A stretch of DNA of 64,000 bases, taken from positions 56,988 through 120,987 of the forward strand of contig NZ_CAKKMF010000002.1 of NCBI RefSeq assembly GCF_918697925.1. The letters are read 5' to 3'. The notes below the pieces were generated by a model that searched no databases, was not told where the DNA came from, and was given only the letters and a program-made list of their open reading frames with translations. Shown here piece by piece: positions 25,247-33,785 of this stretch (position 1 is its first letter; every line of letters begins with the position of its first letter). Both the position numbers and the translations under genes were made by a program. Source of the stretch: Arthrobacter sp. Bi26. Its GTDB lineage: Bacteria > Actinomycetota > Actinomycetes > Actinomycetales > Micrococcaceae.

Positions 25247-26191
25247 GTGACGAAACATGTCCTGCTTTCCCGTCTCGACCTCAACCTGCTGATCTCGCTG
25301 GATGCCCTCATTACCGAGCGAAGCGTTACTAGGGCGGCCGAGCGGCTCCACCTCAGCCAGCCGGCGCTCAGCGCCTCGCTCGCCCGGCTCCGATCCCACT
25401 TTGGGGACCCGATCCTGGCCCGCCGCGGTAATGCTTATGAGCTCACCCCCTTCGCCCTCCGGCTCGCGGAGCACACCACCACCGCGCTGGAGGCCGCCCG
25501 CCGCGTCTTCGAAAGCCAGGCCACCTGGGAGCCCACCGAATCTGAGCGCGAGTTCTCCATCTACGGCTCGGATTACGGCTTCACTACCATTGGCCGGGTT
25601 GCTTCCGAGCTTGCAGCCGAGCGCGCCCCAGGAGTCCGGTTCCGGTTTATGCTCCACAATCCGATGGTGGTGGAGGATGCAGCCAACCGCCTTCGATCGG
25701 TGGACGGCATGGTGATTCCCCATGGATTCCTCACCGGGCTGCCCTACCTGGACCTGTGGAGGGACGGGTGGGTGGCCGTGGTCTCCACGTCCAATGAAGC
25801 CGTCGGCGAGCAAATCACCATGGAAAACATCGCTGAACTTCCCTGGGTGATGACCTATCAGACGCGCTCAGCCTCAACATCGGCGGAACGGCAGATCCAG
25901 CAGTTGGGCGTTGAGCCACGCGTGGACGTGGTTGTTGAAAGTTTCCAGTCCTTGCCGCACTTTGTGGTTGGGACCAACCGGATCGCGCTCATCCAGGCGG
26001 CCCTGGTGCCGTTCGCTCTGCGCGTGGGCGGGATTCGGATCCTGCCGCTGCCCTTCGATGCCACGCCGCTGGTTAATGCATTGTGGTGGCACCCCGTGCA
26101 CAACCGCGACTCCGAGCATGAGTGGATGCGGGGCCTCTTCAAAGAGGCTGCTGACATCGTGGCAGCCGCCGCAACCAAGGGAGCCCCTTAA
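25247..26191 (+). CDS. LysR family transcriptional regulator of the C-glycoside operon
   Basis: 314 residues from a GTG at 25247. Seen: N-terminal winged helix LDLNLLISLDALITERSVTRAAERLHLSQPALSASLARL (4-42) and a substrate-binding domain after about residue 90. Divergent from the ABC/deglycosidase operon and convergent with the fused deglycosidase genes, so it is the natural local activator of both flanking units. Paralogue of the LysR at 4746: both share the LSQPA[TL]SA[AS][ML]ARLR core. Known LysR behaviour: binds the divergent promoter and activates when an inducer, here perhaps a C-glycoside or aglycone, is present. Confidence 0.9.
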   Translation: MTKHVLLSRLDLNLLISLDALITERSVTRAAERLHLSQPALSASLARLRSHFGDPILARRGNAYELTPFALRLAEHTTTALEAARRVFESQATWEPTESEREFSIYGSDYGFTTIGRVASELAAERAPGVRFRFMLHNPMVVEDAANRLRSVDGMVIPHGFLTGLPYLDLWRDGWVAVVSTSNEAVGEQITMENIAELPWVMTYQTRSASTSAERQIQQLGVEPRVDVVVESFQSLPHFVVGTNRIALIQAALVPFALRVGGIRILPLPFDATPLVNALWWHPVHNRDSEHEWMRGLFKEAADIVAAAATKGAP

Positions 26192-26193
26192 AT

Positions 26194-26234
26194 GCCTCGA
26201 TGCCCGGCCGGCTAAAACGGACGGGCATCGAGGC
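26194..26234. terminator. Bidirectional hairpin terminator
   Basis: Perfect 13-base-pair stem (GCCTCGATGCCCG and its complement at 26222-26234) with a 15-base A-rich loop, between the convergent LysR stop and the end of the fused deglycosidase gene. Likely terminates both. Confidence 0.75.
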
Positions 26235-26256
26235 TATGGGACGTCGGTCTTTCAGG

Positions 26257-27735
26257 TCAGGCTGATGCCAGCGCCGTCCGCATGCTCTTGCGGACAAGGT
26301 CATGCTGCTTCCGCACCAGCAGCAGCGGATCCACCTCACCGAGCTCAGCGAAGGCATGGCCTTCCCATTCGCTGGACCAGTAACCGCGGTAACCACCTTC
26401 GACGAATACGCGGACCAGTTCCGGATAGTCGATGGCCGGCTCGTTGCCCTGCTCATCAATGTCGTAGAACTTCGCGTGGACGTGCATGATTTGCGGCATG
26501 ATGTCAGCCCACTCCTTCGGGTTGACGTGGCCGTGCATGTTGAACGCCAGGTGTGCGAAGGACCCAAGCCGGGCAGGATCGAAGTCACGTCCCCGCAGGT
26601 ACGCAATGAACTCCTCCTGCCGCACCCGCATCGGCGCCTCAGTGCCCCAGATAGCCTGCAGCCTTTCCACCGCTTCATCGTCCAGCCCGGCACGGCGAAC
26701 CGCGCGCAGGAGCGTGGGAGACATGCTGTGCATGGTTGAGGAGAAGTCAGCCACGAAGCCCAACAGCGGTGAATCAAGCTCGGCGTAGACGTCGCGGACC
26801 TTCATGATCTCCGGCGAGTTGGGCCCCAGCGGTGCATGGATCTCGTAGGCAAGTTTGAGTTCGAGGTCCTCGGCGAGCGGCAGCAGCCGGCGAAGCAGCT
26901 CCGGCTTCGCGCTCTGGATGCGGACGAGCGGGAAACCGAGCTTCTTGGCGCCGTGGAAGAGTGTCTGCGTGAACTCGTACTCCTCGTCCGGGGTCATGTC
27001 GCGGTCACGGCGGCGTCCCATGTCCAGATTGGCGCCGAAGGAGCTGGCGGTGAAGCCGTGCTTGTCGAAGGCCTCCTGCCACGAGTGCACGAAGTCGTCA
27101 GTCACGTTGGGATACGCAGGCAGGACCTGCGATGCCACAATCTCAATCCCGGGGCCGATGCCCAGCTCGGCCACGCGGTTCAGCAGACCGTCGAAGTCGT
27201 ACCAGCCGGCCCGGAATTCGGCACTTGCCGAGTACAGGGTGAGCCCCAGCGAGAACGGATCGTCCTCCGCTTTCGGCGGGGGCGGCGTGACCGCCGTCGT
27301 CAATTCCGGTGCCGCCGCAGCCCTGTCCGTGACAGTCAGCTCCAGTGCCTGGTTCACGAAGTTGGGAACGTACATGCCGGGACCGCCGTCCTGGCCGGGA
27401 GCAATCTGCATGTACGGCAGGCGCAACTCACCGATGAGCCGGACGGTGTGCTGCTCGCCCAAGGCAACAGGGCTCTCCGTTTTGGCGATAAGCAAGGGAT
27501 GTTCCTGGAGGTACCAGAGAGTTTCGCTTTGAGCGGGCAGGTCCGGGAGCGCATAGCGGACACCACCCAGTTCCAGGGACAAGTTCTCGGCGGGGATATC
27601 CTGGCCGTCGACGGTGAGCCGCAGGCTGGAGACCGAGGAGAGCCACAGACTCCGGTACCACGGCAGAGTCAGGGCAAGCGCGAGACCGTCGGGATGGGTG
27701 CGGAGGCTTGCATCGTCAAGAAGTCCGTTTGGCAT
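26257..27735 (-). CDS. Natural beta-alpha fusion C-glycoside deglycosidase-like protein
   Basis: 492-residue single chain joining both deglycosidase subunits. Residues 1-135 match the beta subunit (TLPWYRSLWLSSVSSL, TVDGQDIP, RLPYMQIAP). Residues 136-160 form an Ala/Pro-rich linker ending TPPPPKAEDDP. Residues 161-492 match the alpha TIM barrel, with ligand motifs YEIHAPLGPN (Glu), FVADFSSTMHS (Asp), MHVHAKFYDIDEQ (His) and SSEWEGHA (Glu). No start-like ATG or ribosome site is needed at the junction; the frame is continuous. Both halves are closest to the split pair at 16073/16480, so it probably arose from such a pair with order beta-alpha. Second gene of a two-gene unit, 31 bases after the other fusion. 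Confidence 0.86.
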   Translation of the reverse strand: MPNGLLDDASLRTHPDGLALALTLPWYRSLWLSSVSSLRLTVDGQDIPAENLSLELGGVRYALPDLPAQSETLWYLQEHPLLIAKTESPVALGEQHTVRLIGELRLPYMQIAPGQDGGPGMYVPNFVNQALELTVTDRAAAAPELTTAVTPPPPKAEDDPFSLGLTLYSASAEFRAGWYDFDGLLNRVAELGIGPGIEIVASQVLPAYPNVTDDFVHSWQEAFDKHGFTASSFGANLDMGRRRDRDMTPDEEYEFTQTLFHGAKKLGFPLVRIQSAKPELLRRLLPLAEDLELKLAYEIHAPLGPNSPEIMKVRDVYAELDSPLLGFVADFSSTMHSMSPTLLRAVRRAGLDDEAVERLQAIWGTEAPMRVRQEEFIAYLRGRDFDPARLGSFAHLAFNMHGHVNPKEWADIMPQIMHVHAKFYDIDEQGNEPAIDYPELVRVFVEGGYRGYWSSEWEGHAFAELGEVDPLLLVRKQHDLVRKSMRTALASA

Positions 27736-27766
27736 TGTTGTTCTCTTTACTCGGAAATGGGATGGG

Positions 27767-29062
27767 TCAGGTAAGTTCGCCGGTGATGCGGCGGATCAGG
27801 GCGTGTTGGCGCCGCACTTGCTCAATGGCGCGCCATGGCGTGCGTTCGCCTTCATATTCACTGGAGAGATAACCGGTGTAGCCGGAGTCCTTGAGGGCCT
27901 TGAGGACGGGCAGCCAGGGAATCTGTTGGTCTTCCAGCTGCTCGTTGATGTCGTGGAACTTCGCCTGGACGAACACCACGTACTGGGCGATATCGGCGAA
28001 GTCGGCGGGGTCGACGCCGATGCCGTCGAGGAAAGCGGGCCGGGTCTCGCGGGTCTCACCTTCGCGCAGCGGGATGGGCCGGTCCTGGAAGATTCCGGTG
28101 TCGATGAGCAGGCCGAAGTTCTTGGTTCCGGTCCGTTCGATGAGTCCGATGTAGTCCTCGACGACGGGGTGCTTGATGGGCGTCGGGGAGTGGATCTCGG
28201 GGCAGATGATGATCCCCAGCTCGTGGGCCAGAGCAAGGGAGCGTTCCACGGACTCAGTCCAGATGGGGTCTGGGACCAGGTCGCTGGACACTACGCCGAT
28301 CTTGGGGCGGACGAAGCCGAAACCCAATTGGTTGGCAAGCCGCAGGTCCCGCTGCAGGGCATCCGCACCCTCCGCGACCGTCATGGTGCGGCCCGGGTGA
28401 AGACGGGTGTCTATCCAGGAACCGTAGTTCGTCGGCTCCAGTGAATACTTCTCCAGCAGGCCGAACCAGTTATCGATCCAGGCCGGGGACGGTTCCGGAT
28501 AGTTGGGAACGTGGCCCTCGCCGAGAATCTCGACGCCGGTGGCGCCCACGTCAGCGACGGCGGCCAGCGCCGTCTCAAGGTCCATCACCGTGCCGTAATC
28601 GCCCATAAAGCTGTAGAGGGAAACGCCGTAGCGGAAGGTACCTTCGCCGCCTTCCGGCGCGAGCGTCACCTTGCGGCTGGTCCGGTGCACGGTGGGCTGG
28701 TGCTCGACTGGTATGTAGGACATCCGCAGCCGCAGCTCGATGGAGAGCTCGTGGACGCCCTGCGGCAGGCCGCCGTCGAGGGGAACGGTGACCACTGCCG
28801 CTTCCTCAAGGGGCCAGCGCACGCCATCACTTTCCCAGAGCTGCCGCAGGCTGTAGGTCCGCCCGCCGAAGGTCCACAGCGGAACGTCAGGTCCGACGTC
28901 GACGATGCCGCCAACGCGAACGGCGATGCCATCGATGAGGGACGCAGCCATGCCCCGGTAGGACGGCATCCGGACCCGGAACTGAAAGCCGGTTACACGT
29001 CCGCCGTCCGTTACGTTGCGGAAGCCGACGGACTGGATGAGGTCTCTTTCGAGAAGCATCAT
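27767..29062 (-). CDS. Second beta-alpha fusion deglycosidase-like protein, diverged
   Basis: 431-residue chain: beta-like domain 1-133 (RMPSYRGMAASLIDG, PLWTFGGRTYSLRQL, LRLRMSYIPVEHQ), a short Gly/Glu linker 134-142, and an alpha-like TIM barrel 143-431. Ligand motifs: CPEIHSP (Glu), GLLIDTGIF (Asp), VFVQAKFHDINEQ (Gln where the other alpha copies have His) and SSEYEGERTPW (Glu). The Glu-Asp-Gln-Glu set is also used by hydroxypyruvate isomerase, so metal binding may persist. The PWYR motif reads PSYR. First gene of the two-gene unit; the related motif ACCTAAGT lies upstream at 29118. It may act on a different glycoside or step. Confidence 0.82.
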   Translation of the reverse strand: MMLLERDLIQSVGFRNVTDGGRVTGFQFRVRMPSYRGMAASLIDGIAVRVGGIVDVGPDVPLWTFGGRTYSLRQLWESDGVRWPLEEAAVVTVPLDGGLPQGVHELSIELRLRMSYIPVEHQPTVHRTSRKVTLAPEGGEGTFRYGVSLYSFMGDYGTVMDLETALAAVADVGATGVEILGEGHVPNYPEPSPAWIDNWFGLLEKYSLEPTNYGSWIDTRLHPGRTMTVAEGADALQRDLRLANQLGFGFVRPKIGVVSSDLVPDPIWTESVERSLALAHELGIIICPEIHSPTPIKHPVVEDYIGLIERTGTKNFGLLIDTGIFQDRPIPLREGETRETRPAFLDGIGVDPADFADIAQYVVFVQAKFHDINEQLEDQQIPWLPVLKALKDSGYTGYLSSEYEGERTPWRAIEQVRRQHALIRRITGELT

Positions 29063-29231
29063 TGCTCACTCTCTCTAGGTGCAGATTTCAGAGTAGCAAT
29101 CATTCTGTCGCTTTTACACCTAAGTAAGCGCACAACCGCCAGAAGTTTCCCAGGCTCGGCGGAGGGTGCCAGGCCAGGGAGCCTGGTGGATGGAGGGCGG
29201 CGGCAACGGGCAGGAACATGGAGCGTCGATC

Positions 29232-30716
29232 CTACGCCGCGATGAACAGTGCCCAGTCAGGAAAGGGATCCACCGGTAATGGCGGCCCGGCCTCTCCGGG
29301 TCCGACGGCGCCGGCAAGTACGTCGAGCCGGTCGGGCGGTTCCAACTCCCGGCCTTCACCCGCGTGGCCGAGGAACTGCGGCCAGCGTGGTGGTTCCCAG
29401 TCTTGTTGTTCGCTTGGATAGGAGCGTCCCGCAGGTGAGATCCAGCCGGGTGGCTGGTCCCGGGTCGCGTCAACCGGCCTCCACGCTGTGGTGTGTCTGA
29501 GTCGGTGGTGCCGCCGGCATGGCTGGCCCAGGTTGGTGACCCCTGTGCCGCCTCCCTCGGACCAAGCCAACAGATGATCCGCTTCGTTATCCAGGGAATG
29601 GTTATTACAGCCCGGAAAAGGGCACCGGCCGTCCCGAAGCCGCAACCATTGGCGCATCGCCTTCGGAACCCGGTAGCTGGTCCGTCCGATCTCCAGCGGC
29701 GCTCCGTTGCGCGGATCGGTCAGCACACGCAGGAACGATCCGGCGCCATCCCCCACAAGCCGGCGGGCGATGCTCGGCGGCACGGGACCATACCCGTCCA
29801 GCGTGGCCGGTTCAGTCACGGCGCCCAAAAGAGACAGCACCGGCACGGTCACCAGGACCTGCGCCTTGGGTGACGGAGTTCCTTCCGCCACCCCCGCCAG
29901 CAGCCAGTCAGCGGCGACGTCCGCACGGAGCTGGGTCAGGGTCCGGGATTCATCCGGCTCCTGCAGGGCACGCGCCGCTTCGGTGGCACGGGACCATGCA
30001 GCCACAGCCACATCCGCAGTCAGATAGGCCGAGAGCCAGGCCATGCCGTCCCGGTCCGGCACATATTCCAGCCGACGTTCCTCCATTCCCTTGCGGTGGC
30101 GGGCTTCGATGCTCACGGGATGGTGCAGCTCACGCCATCTGCGCGCTTTGGCCCGGAACCTGCCCGGCACCAGCTCCCCCGCCGGGCAGCCACGCGCGGC
30201 AAAGGGAGCTTCGGGGTCCAGGAAATGGGCTTCCAAAGCAGCCGCCCCGGCGGGGTCCAGACCGGACGTCTCATCACACATCACCCGCGCGTGTTGCCAT
30301 GAAATGCTCCCTGCCTGCAGCGCAGACAGCGTCAGGGGCAAACCGGAAGTCAGCGTGGCTGACTCCGCCAAGAGCGCCGCCGCCGATCTTTCACTCACGG
30401 TCAGGACACAGGCCACCTCTGCTGTCACCGCCATTTCCTGGGCGGTGCGCTCCTGCGGGGAAACGGCTGGGCCCGCCATGGCGACGGCAGCGCGGGCATA
30501 TCCGGCGGCGAAGTGCACTTTCAGCGCGGCCAGCCTGGCTTCCATGCTGCCCACCTCAGCCATACCGTCCAGGCACGCGTCCGCTTCGTCCCGAAGAGGG
30601 TCAGCGCCAGTCGAGTCCGCGTTCCCGGCTCCGCGACCGGCAAATGCAGCCAACCTGGCAAGGGAGGCCTCCATGGCCTCCAACGTCTCCGCAGCTGCTC
30701 TGCCTTCCATACCCAC
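29232..30716 (-). CDS. DUF222 domain-containing HNH endonuclease
   Basis: 494 residues. N-terminal DUF222-type helical region (EASLARLAAFAGRGAG onward) followed at the C-terminus by an HNH nuclease module: RDGRCPFPGC near 375, EADHLLAWSEGG near 391 (catalytic His) and CRRHHRLRH near 410. This family is present in many copies in Arthrobacter and mycobacteria, often near mobile elements, and its biological role is unsettled. Located downstream (36 bases) of a phosphotransferase gene on the same strand, at the border of the catabolic island. Confidence 0.9.
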   Translation of the reverse strand: MGMEGRAAAETLEAMEASLARLAAFAGRGAGNADSTGADPLRDEADACLDGMAEVGSMEARLAALKVHFAAGYARAAVAMAGPAVSPQERTAQEMAVTAEVACVLTVSERSAAALLAESATLTSGLPLTLSALQAGSISWQHARVMCDETSGLDPAGAAALEAHFLDPEAPFAARGCPAGELVPGRFRAKARRWRELHHPVSIEARHRKGMEERRLEYVPDRDGMAWLSAYLTADVAVAAWSRATEAARALQEPDESRTLTQLRADVAADWLLAGVAEGTPSPKAQVLVTVPVLSLLGAVTEPATLDGYGPVPPSIARRLVGDGAGSFLRVLTDPRNGAPLEIGRTSYRVPKAMRQWLRLRDGRCPFPGCNNHSLDNEADHLLAWSEGGGTGVTNLGQPCRRHHRLRHTTAWRPVDATRDQPPGWISPAGRSYPSEQQDWEPPRWPQFLGHAGEGRELEPPDRLDVLAGAVGPGEAGPPLPVDPFPDWALFIAA

Positions 30717-30751
30717 AGCATGGCAGGAGCCACTGACATTAAACGCCGGCG

Positions 30752-31654
30752 TCAGAGTTGCAGGCGAAGTCCGTCATCCAGGATCTGCCTGATCCCGAAC
30801 TTTCCTACGCTGAACATCCGCGGATTGTCGTCGGAGTTGCTCAGCATGGCGGTGGACAGGATAAGGGCCCAACCGCGGGCCCTCATCCAGGTGTCCCCTT
30901 CCACTGCGGAGCCAAAGGCGCCCATGAAGCGGTGGCGAGTGCCGGCGTCGAACATCAGCCACCCCACCGCAAGATCGACAGCCGGGTCCCCTGCCCCGAC
31001 GTCGCCGAAATCGATGACGCCGGCCAGGGAACCGTCGTCCGCCAGCAGGATGTTGCCAGGGTGGAGGTCCCCGTGGAGCATCATCGCCGGACCATCCCAG
31101 GCTTTGGCGGCACAGGCCTGCGCCCACACTGCTCTCAGCGCTGCCGCCTGCGGGTAGCGTTCGTGGTCCCCGAGCCGTTCCACCAGCACAGCGTCACGGT
31201 CTGCAAGCGGTACGCCCCGGAAAGGATTCACCGGGACGCCGGTTTCGGCGGGCACGTGAAGGGATAGCAGGAAATCGGCCAGGCCTTTAGCCCCCGGCCC
31301 GCGGTCTGCCGGGCCGACGTCGGCCGCAGCGGCTCCGGGGACCCACCGCACGATGCTCCACGGCCATGGAAAGTCCGACGTCGGCCTGCCGGCATGGACT
31401 GGGACAGGAACCGCAACCGGGGAGCGGCGAGCTATATCGGGAAGGTAGCGCTGCTCATGAAGTATCAGCGAAACAGCCTCCGCCCTGCGCGGCAACCGGA
31501 CGGCCAGGCTGGCACCGAGCCGGAAGGTCGCGTTGTCCCAGCCGTTCGCAACCAGCGCTATCGGACAATCGCCAAGGTCGGGCCGCTGGTCCCGAACGAG
31601 GCGCTGGACCACTGCGTCACTCACTTCCACCGTGGCTGGCGGCATTCGAGCCAT
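30752..31654 (-). CDS. Aminoglycoside phosphotransferase family protein
   Basis: 300-residue protein kinase-like phosphotransferase. Seen: LGASLAVRLPRR (nucleotide-binding Lys/Arg region near 48-57), the catalytic loop MLHGDLHPGNILL near 191-203 with Asp and Asn, and VIDFGDVGAGDPAVDLA near 212-228 (metal-binding DFGD). Such proteins phosphorylate aminoglycosides or, more often in environmental bacteria, unidentified small molecules, so resistance should not be assumed. ATG at 31654. Upstream of the DUF222 gene on the same strand. Confidence 0.88.
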   Translation of the reverse strand: MARMPPATVEVSDAVVQRLVRDQRPDLGDCPIALVANGWDNATFRLGASLAVRLPRRAEAVSLILHEQRYLPDIARRSPVAVPVPVHAGRPTSDFPWPWSIVRWVPGAAAADVGPADRGPGAKGLADFLLSLHVPAETGVPVNPFRGVPLADRDAVLVERLGDHERYPQAAALRAVWAQACAAKAWDGPAMMLHGDLHPGNILLADDGSLAGVIDFGDVGAGDPAVDLAVGWLMFDAGTRHRFMGAFGSAVEGDTWMRARGWALILSTAMLSNSDDNPRMFSVGKFGIRQILDDGLRLQL

Positions 31655-31835
31655 TCCGAAATCCGCCTTCCTTGTCCCTGCAATGCAGTCTGGTCCTTCC
31701 CCTTGTCCGAATATAGTTCAAGACCCCAAGAGCCGACGGGGTACAGAACGAGGTCAGCGTCGAACGGTCCTTGGTGACGGACGCGGGGGCTGTGACTGCC
31801 AAGGTGTTGCGACGACGACCAGGTGAACGAGCGAC

Positions 31836-31875
31836 ACAAGCGGACGACGGCGGGACGTCCTTCCGTCGTCCGCTT
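31836..31875. terminator. Hairpin terminator of a repeated type
   Basis: Perfect 14-base-pair stem (CAAGCGGACGACGG / complement) with a 12-base loop, 18 bases past the SDR stop at 31894 on the minus strand. The same arm sequence forms a 22-base-pair hairpin at 44788-44835, also just past a TAG stop. Confidence 0.7.
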
Positions 31876-31893
31876 GCGTTCGGTGCCGTTGCC

Positions 31894-32673
31894 CTACAGT
31901 GCCGACCAGCCGCCGTCGGAGGCGAGGATGGCGCCGTTGATGTTGGTGCCGTCGTCGCTGAGCAGGAATGTGATGGAGGCGGCGAGCTGCGCCGCGGTGG
32001 CGGGTGTGGGGACGGTGGCCTGCATGAGCGGGCCGAGACGTTCGGCCGCGAGCTGGGATCCCCAGTTGGCCACGATGTTGGTGATGGTGGGGCCGGGGGC
32101 CACGGCGTTGAAGCGCAGGCCCTTGGGCCCGTACATCACGGCCGAGTTCTTGGTCAGGCCGACGACGGCGTGCTTGGACGCGGTGTAGGCGGCGCCGGCG
32201 GCTGATCCGCGCAGGCCTGCCTCGGAGGCGACGTTGACCACGGAGCCGGTGCCGGCGTCCAGCATCAGCGGCACCACGGCGCGGGTGAGGCGCATGAGGG
32301 CGGTGACGTTGATCCGGAAGACACGGTCCCAGAGGTCGTCGTCCACCTCGTGGATGGGGGCGAAGTTGTCCATGATGCCGGCGACGTTCGCCAGCGCGTC
32401 GATGCGTCCGCCGGCGGCAGCGACGACGGCGGCCACGGTCTCCTCGGTGGAGATGTCGCCGGCCACGGGGACCAGGTCCAGGCCGGCGTTCTCGGCCACC
32501 AGGTCGTCCAGGCGTTCCTTACTGATGTCGGCGGCGATGACGCGGCCGCCTTCCTTGGCGATCCGCAGGGCGGTGGCCTGGCCGATGCCCGAGGCGGCCC
32601 CGGTGACGATGACGGTCTTGCCGGCGAACCGGCCGGTGGTGGCGACTTCCTGCCATGTAGCTTCGTTGCCCAT
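31894..32673 (-). CDS. SDR family NAD(P)-dependent oxidoreductase
   Basis: 259-residue classical short-chain dehydrogenase. Seen: TGAASGIG (cofactor loop near 22), NVAG near 95, catalytic Ser in VNVASEAG near 147 and YTASK near 163. Divergent from a TetR gene with a 68-base gap carrying a perfect palindrome, so it is almost certainly repressed by that TetR. Substrate unknown; inducer could be a xenobiotic or the SDR substrate itself. The stop TAG is followed by a strong hairpin. Confidence 0.9.
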   Translation of the reverse strand: MGNEATWQEVATTGRFAGKTVIVTGAASGIGQATALRIAKEGGRVIAADISKERLDDLVAENAGLDLVPVAGDISTEETVAAVVAAAGGRIDALANVAGIMDNFAPIHEVDDDLWDRVFRINVTALMRLTRAVVPLMLDAGTGSVVNVASEAGLRGSAAGAAYTASKHAVVGLTKNSAVMYGPKGLRFNAVAPGPTITNIVANWGSQLAAERLGPLMQATVPTPATAAQLAASITFLLSDDGTNINGAILASDGGWSAL

Positions 32674-32715
32674 GATGTCCTTCCAGACGTTGCTGACGGT
32701 GATGCCGCCCAGCTT

Positions 32716-32732
32716 ATGACACTCTGTGTCAT
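32716..32732. promoter_or_regulatory. TetR operator palindrome
   Basis: Perfect 17-base palindrome ATGACAC-TCT-GTGTCAT midway between the divergent SDR and TetR genes, a typical size and position for a TetR-family operator controlling both promoters. Confidence 0.7.
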
Positions 32733-32741
32733 TATGTAAGG

Positions 32742-33362
32742 GTGAATACTGGTGGGATGCCTTCGGATGCTGTGACCACCACCGTTCCGCGCCCCACCGG
32801 GCGGCCGGTGACGATTGATCCCGACGCCGTGGCCGCCATCGCGCTGCGGCTGTTCGCCGAGCGCGGCTACCAGCAGACCTCCATGGAGGACATCGCCCGC
32901 GAGGCCGGGATCGGGCGCAAGAGCCTGTACCGCTACTTCTCCAGCAAGGCCGAGCTCGTCTGGGGCGGCATGGAGCCGGTGATTGAGGCGTCGGGGCGGG
33001 TGCTGGAGTCAGCCCGCGCTGCCGGCGGGGCTTCCGACGGCGTCCTGGCGCGGCTGCGCGAGGTGGCTGTCGCCGGGGTTGCCGTGCTTCCGGATTTGGC
33101 GGTCACGCGTGGCCGTCTGCGGCTGATCGCCGAACACCCCGAGCTGGCCAGCCGGAGCTATGAGTCCCTGGCGCCGCAGCGCGAGCGGGCCAGGGCGTAC
33201 TTGGTTTCGGCCGGCGTCCCCGAGGACATTGCCGGCTATCTGTGCGCCGCGCTGATCGGCGCGACGTTCGAGGCCTGGATGCAATGGGCCGCCGGAACGG
33301 ACCCGGATCCGTTGCCGTATCTGGTGGCCGCTGTTGGGGTGCTGCGGGTGCCGGAGGCTTAA
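32742..33362 (+). CDS. TetR family transcriptional regulator
   Basis: 206 residues from GTG 32742; an ATG five codons later (32757) is an equal candidate. Seen: DNA-binding helix-turn-helix at residues 29-65 ([37 protein letters not shown], read in parts), then an all-helical ligand-binding region ending EAWMQWAAG. Divergent from the SDR gene with a palindromic operator in between; autoregulation and SDR repression are likely. It resembles regulators next to mycofactocin-type or SDR genes, but no other genes of such systems are here. Confidence 0.88.
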   Translation: MNTGGMPSDAVTTTVPRPTGRPVTIDPDAVAAIALRLFAERGYQQTSMEDIAREAGIGRKSLYRYFSSKAELVWGGMEPVIEASGRVLESARAAGGASDGVLARLREVAVAGVAVLPDLAVTRGRLRLIAEHPELASRSYESLAPQRERARAYLVSAGVPEDIAGYLCAALIGATFEAWMQWAAGTDPDPLPYLVAAVGVLRVPEA

Positions 33363-33785
33363 AGACTGCGAATCGGGGTTCACTCTTCGACCAGGGCAAG
33401 CCCCGCGAAAGCGGCTGTCGGCGACAAGCCGGTCTTCGCATATATCGCCAGCCTGCCACAGCCGCAGCGCGGCATCGCCGAAACGGTCGATGCGCTGGCG
33501 GCGAAGACGCTGCCCGACCTCCGGCGCTCGGTGAAGTGGGGCATGTCGTACTACGGCGTCGGCGACGGGTGGTGCTTCAGCTGCGGCGGCTTTGCCGGCC
33601 ATGTCAAGCTCATGTTTGTGAATGGCGTTGCGCTCGAGCCTGTACCGCCGGTGACGCCGGTGGGGATGGGCAAGTCGACGCGGGGTGTGGAGCTCGAATC
33701 CGTGGACGATATCGACGAACGCCAAATCGCGGCGTGGATGAAACAAGTCGCGTCCGTGCCGGGTGTTGGGGGCAAGAAGCGTTGA
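33363..33785 (+). CDS. DUF1801 domain protein with no usable start codon
   Basis: The frame from 33363 to the stop at 33785 encodes a full-length-looking DUF1801/YdhG-like protein (FAYIASLPQPQRGIAE, SVKWGMSYYGVG, GHVKLMFVNG, GVELESVDDIDE, ASVPGVGGKKR). Homology begins about codon 17, yet no ATG, GTG or TTG precedes it. The first is a GTG at 33531, in the middle of the domain. The gene abuts the TetR stop. Either the start was lost by mutation or deletion (pseudogene), or initiation uses a rare codon. Proteins of this family bind iron or small molecules in some proposals; role uncertain. Confidence 0.5.
   Translation, partial: RLRIGVHSSTRASPAKAAVGDKPVFAYIASLPQPQRGIAETVDALAAKTLPDLRRSVKWGMSYYGVGDGWCFSCGGFAGHVKLMFVNGVALEPVPPVTPVGMGKSTRGVELESVDDIDERQIAAWMKQVASVPGVGGKKR

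Noticed and set aside
30752..31654. Antibiotic resistance by the aminoglycoside phosphotransferase family protein
   Set aside because: The fold is shared by many kinases of unknown substrate; nothing in the sequence or context supports resistance specifically.
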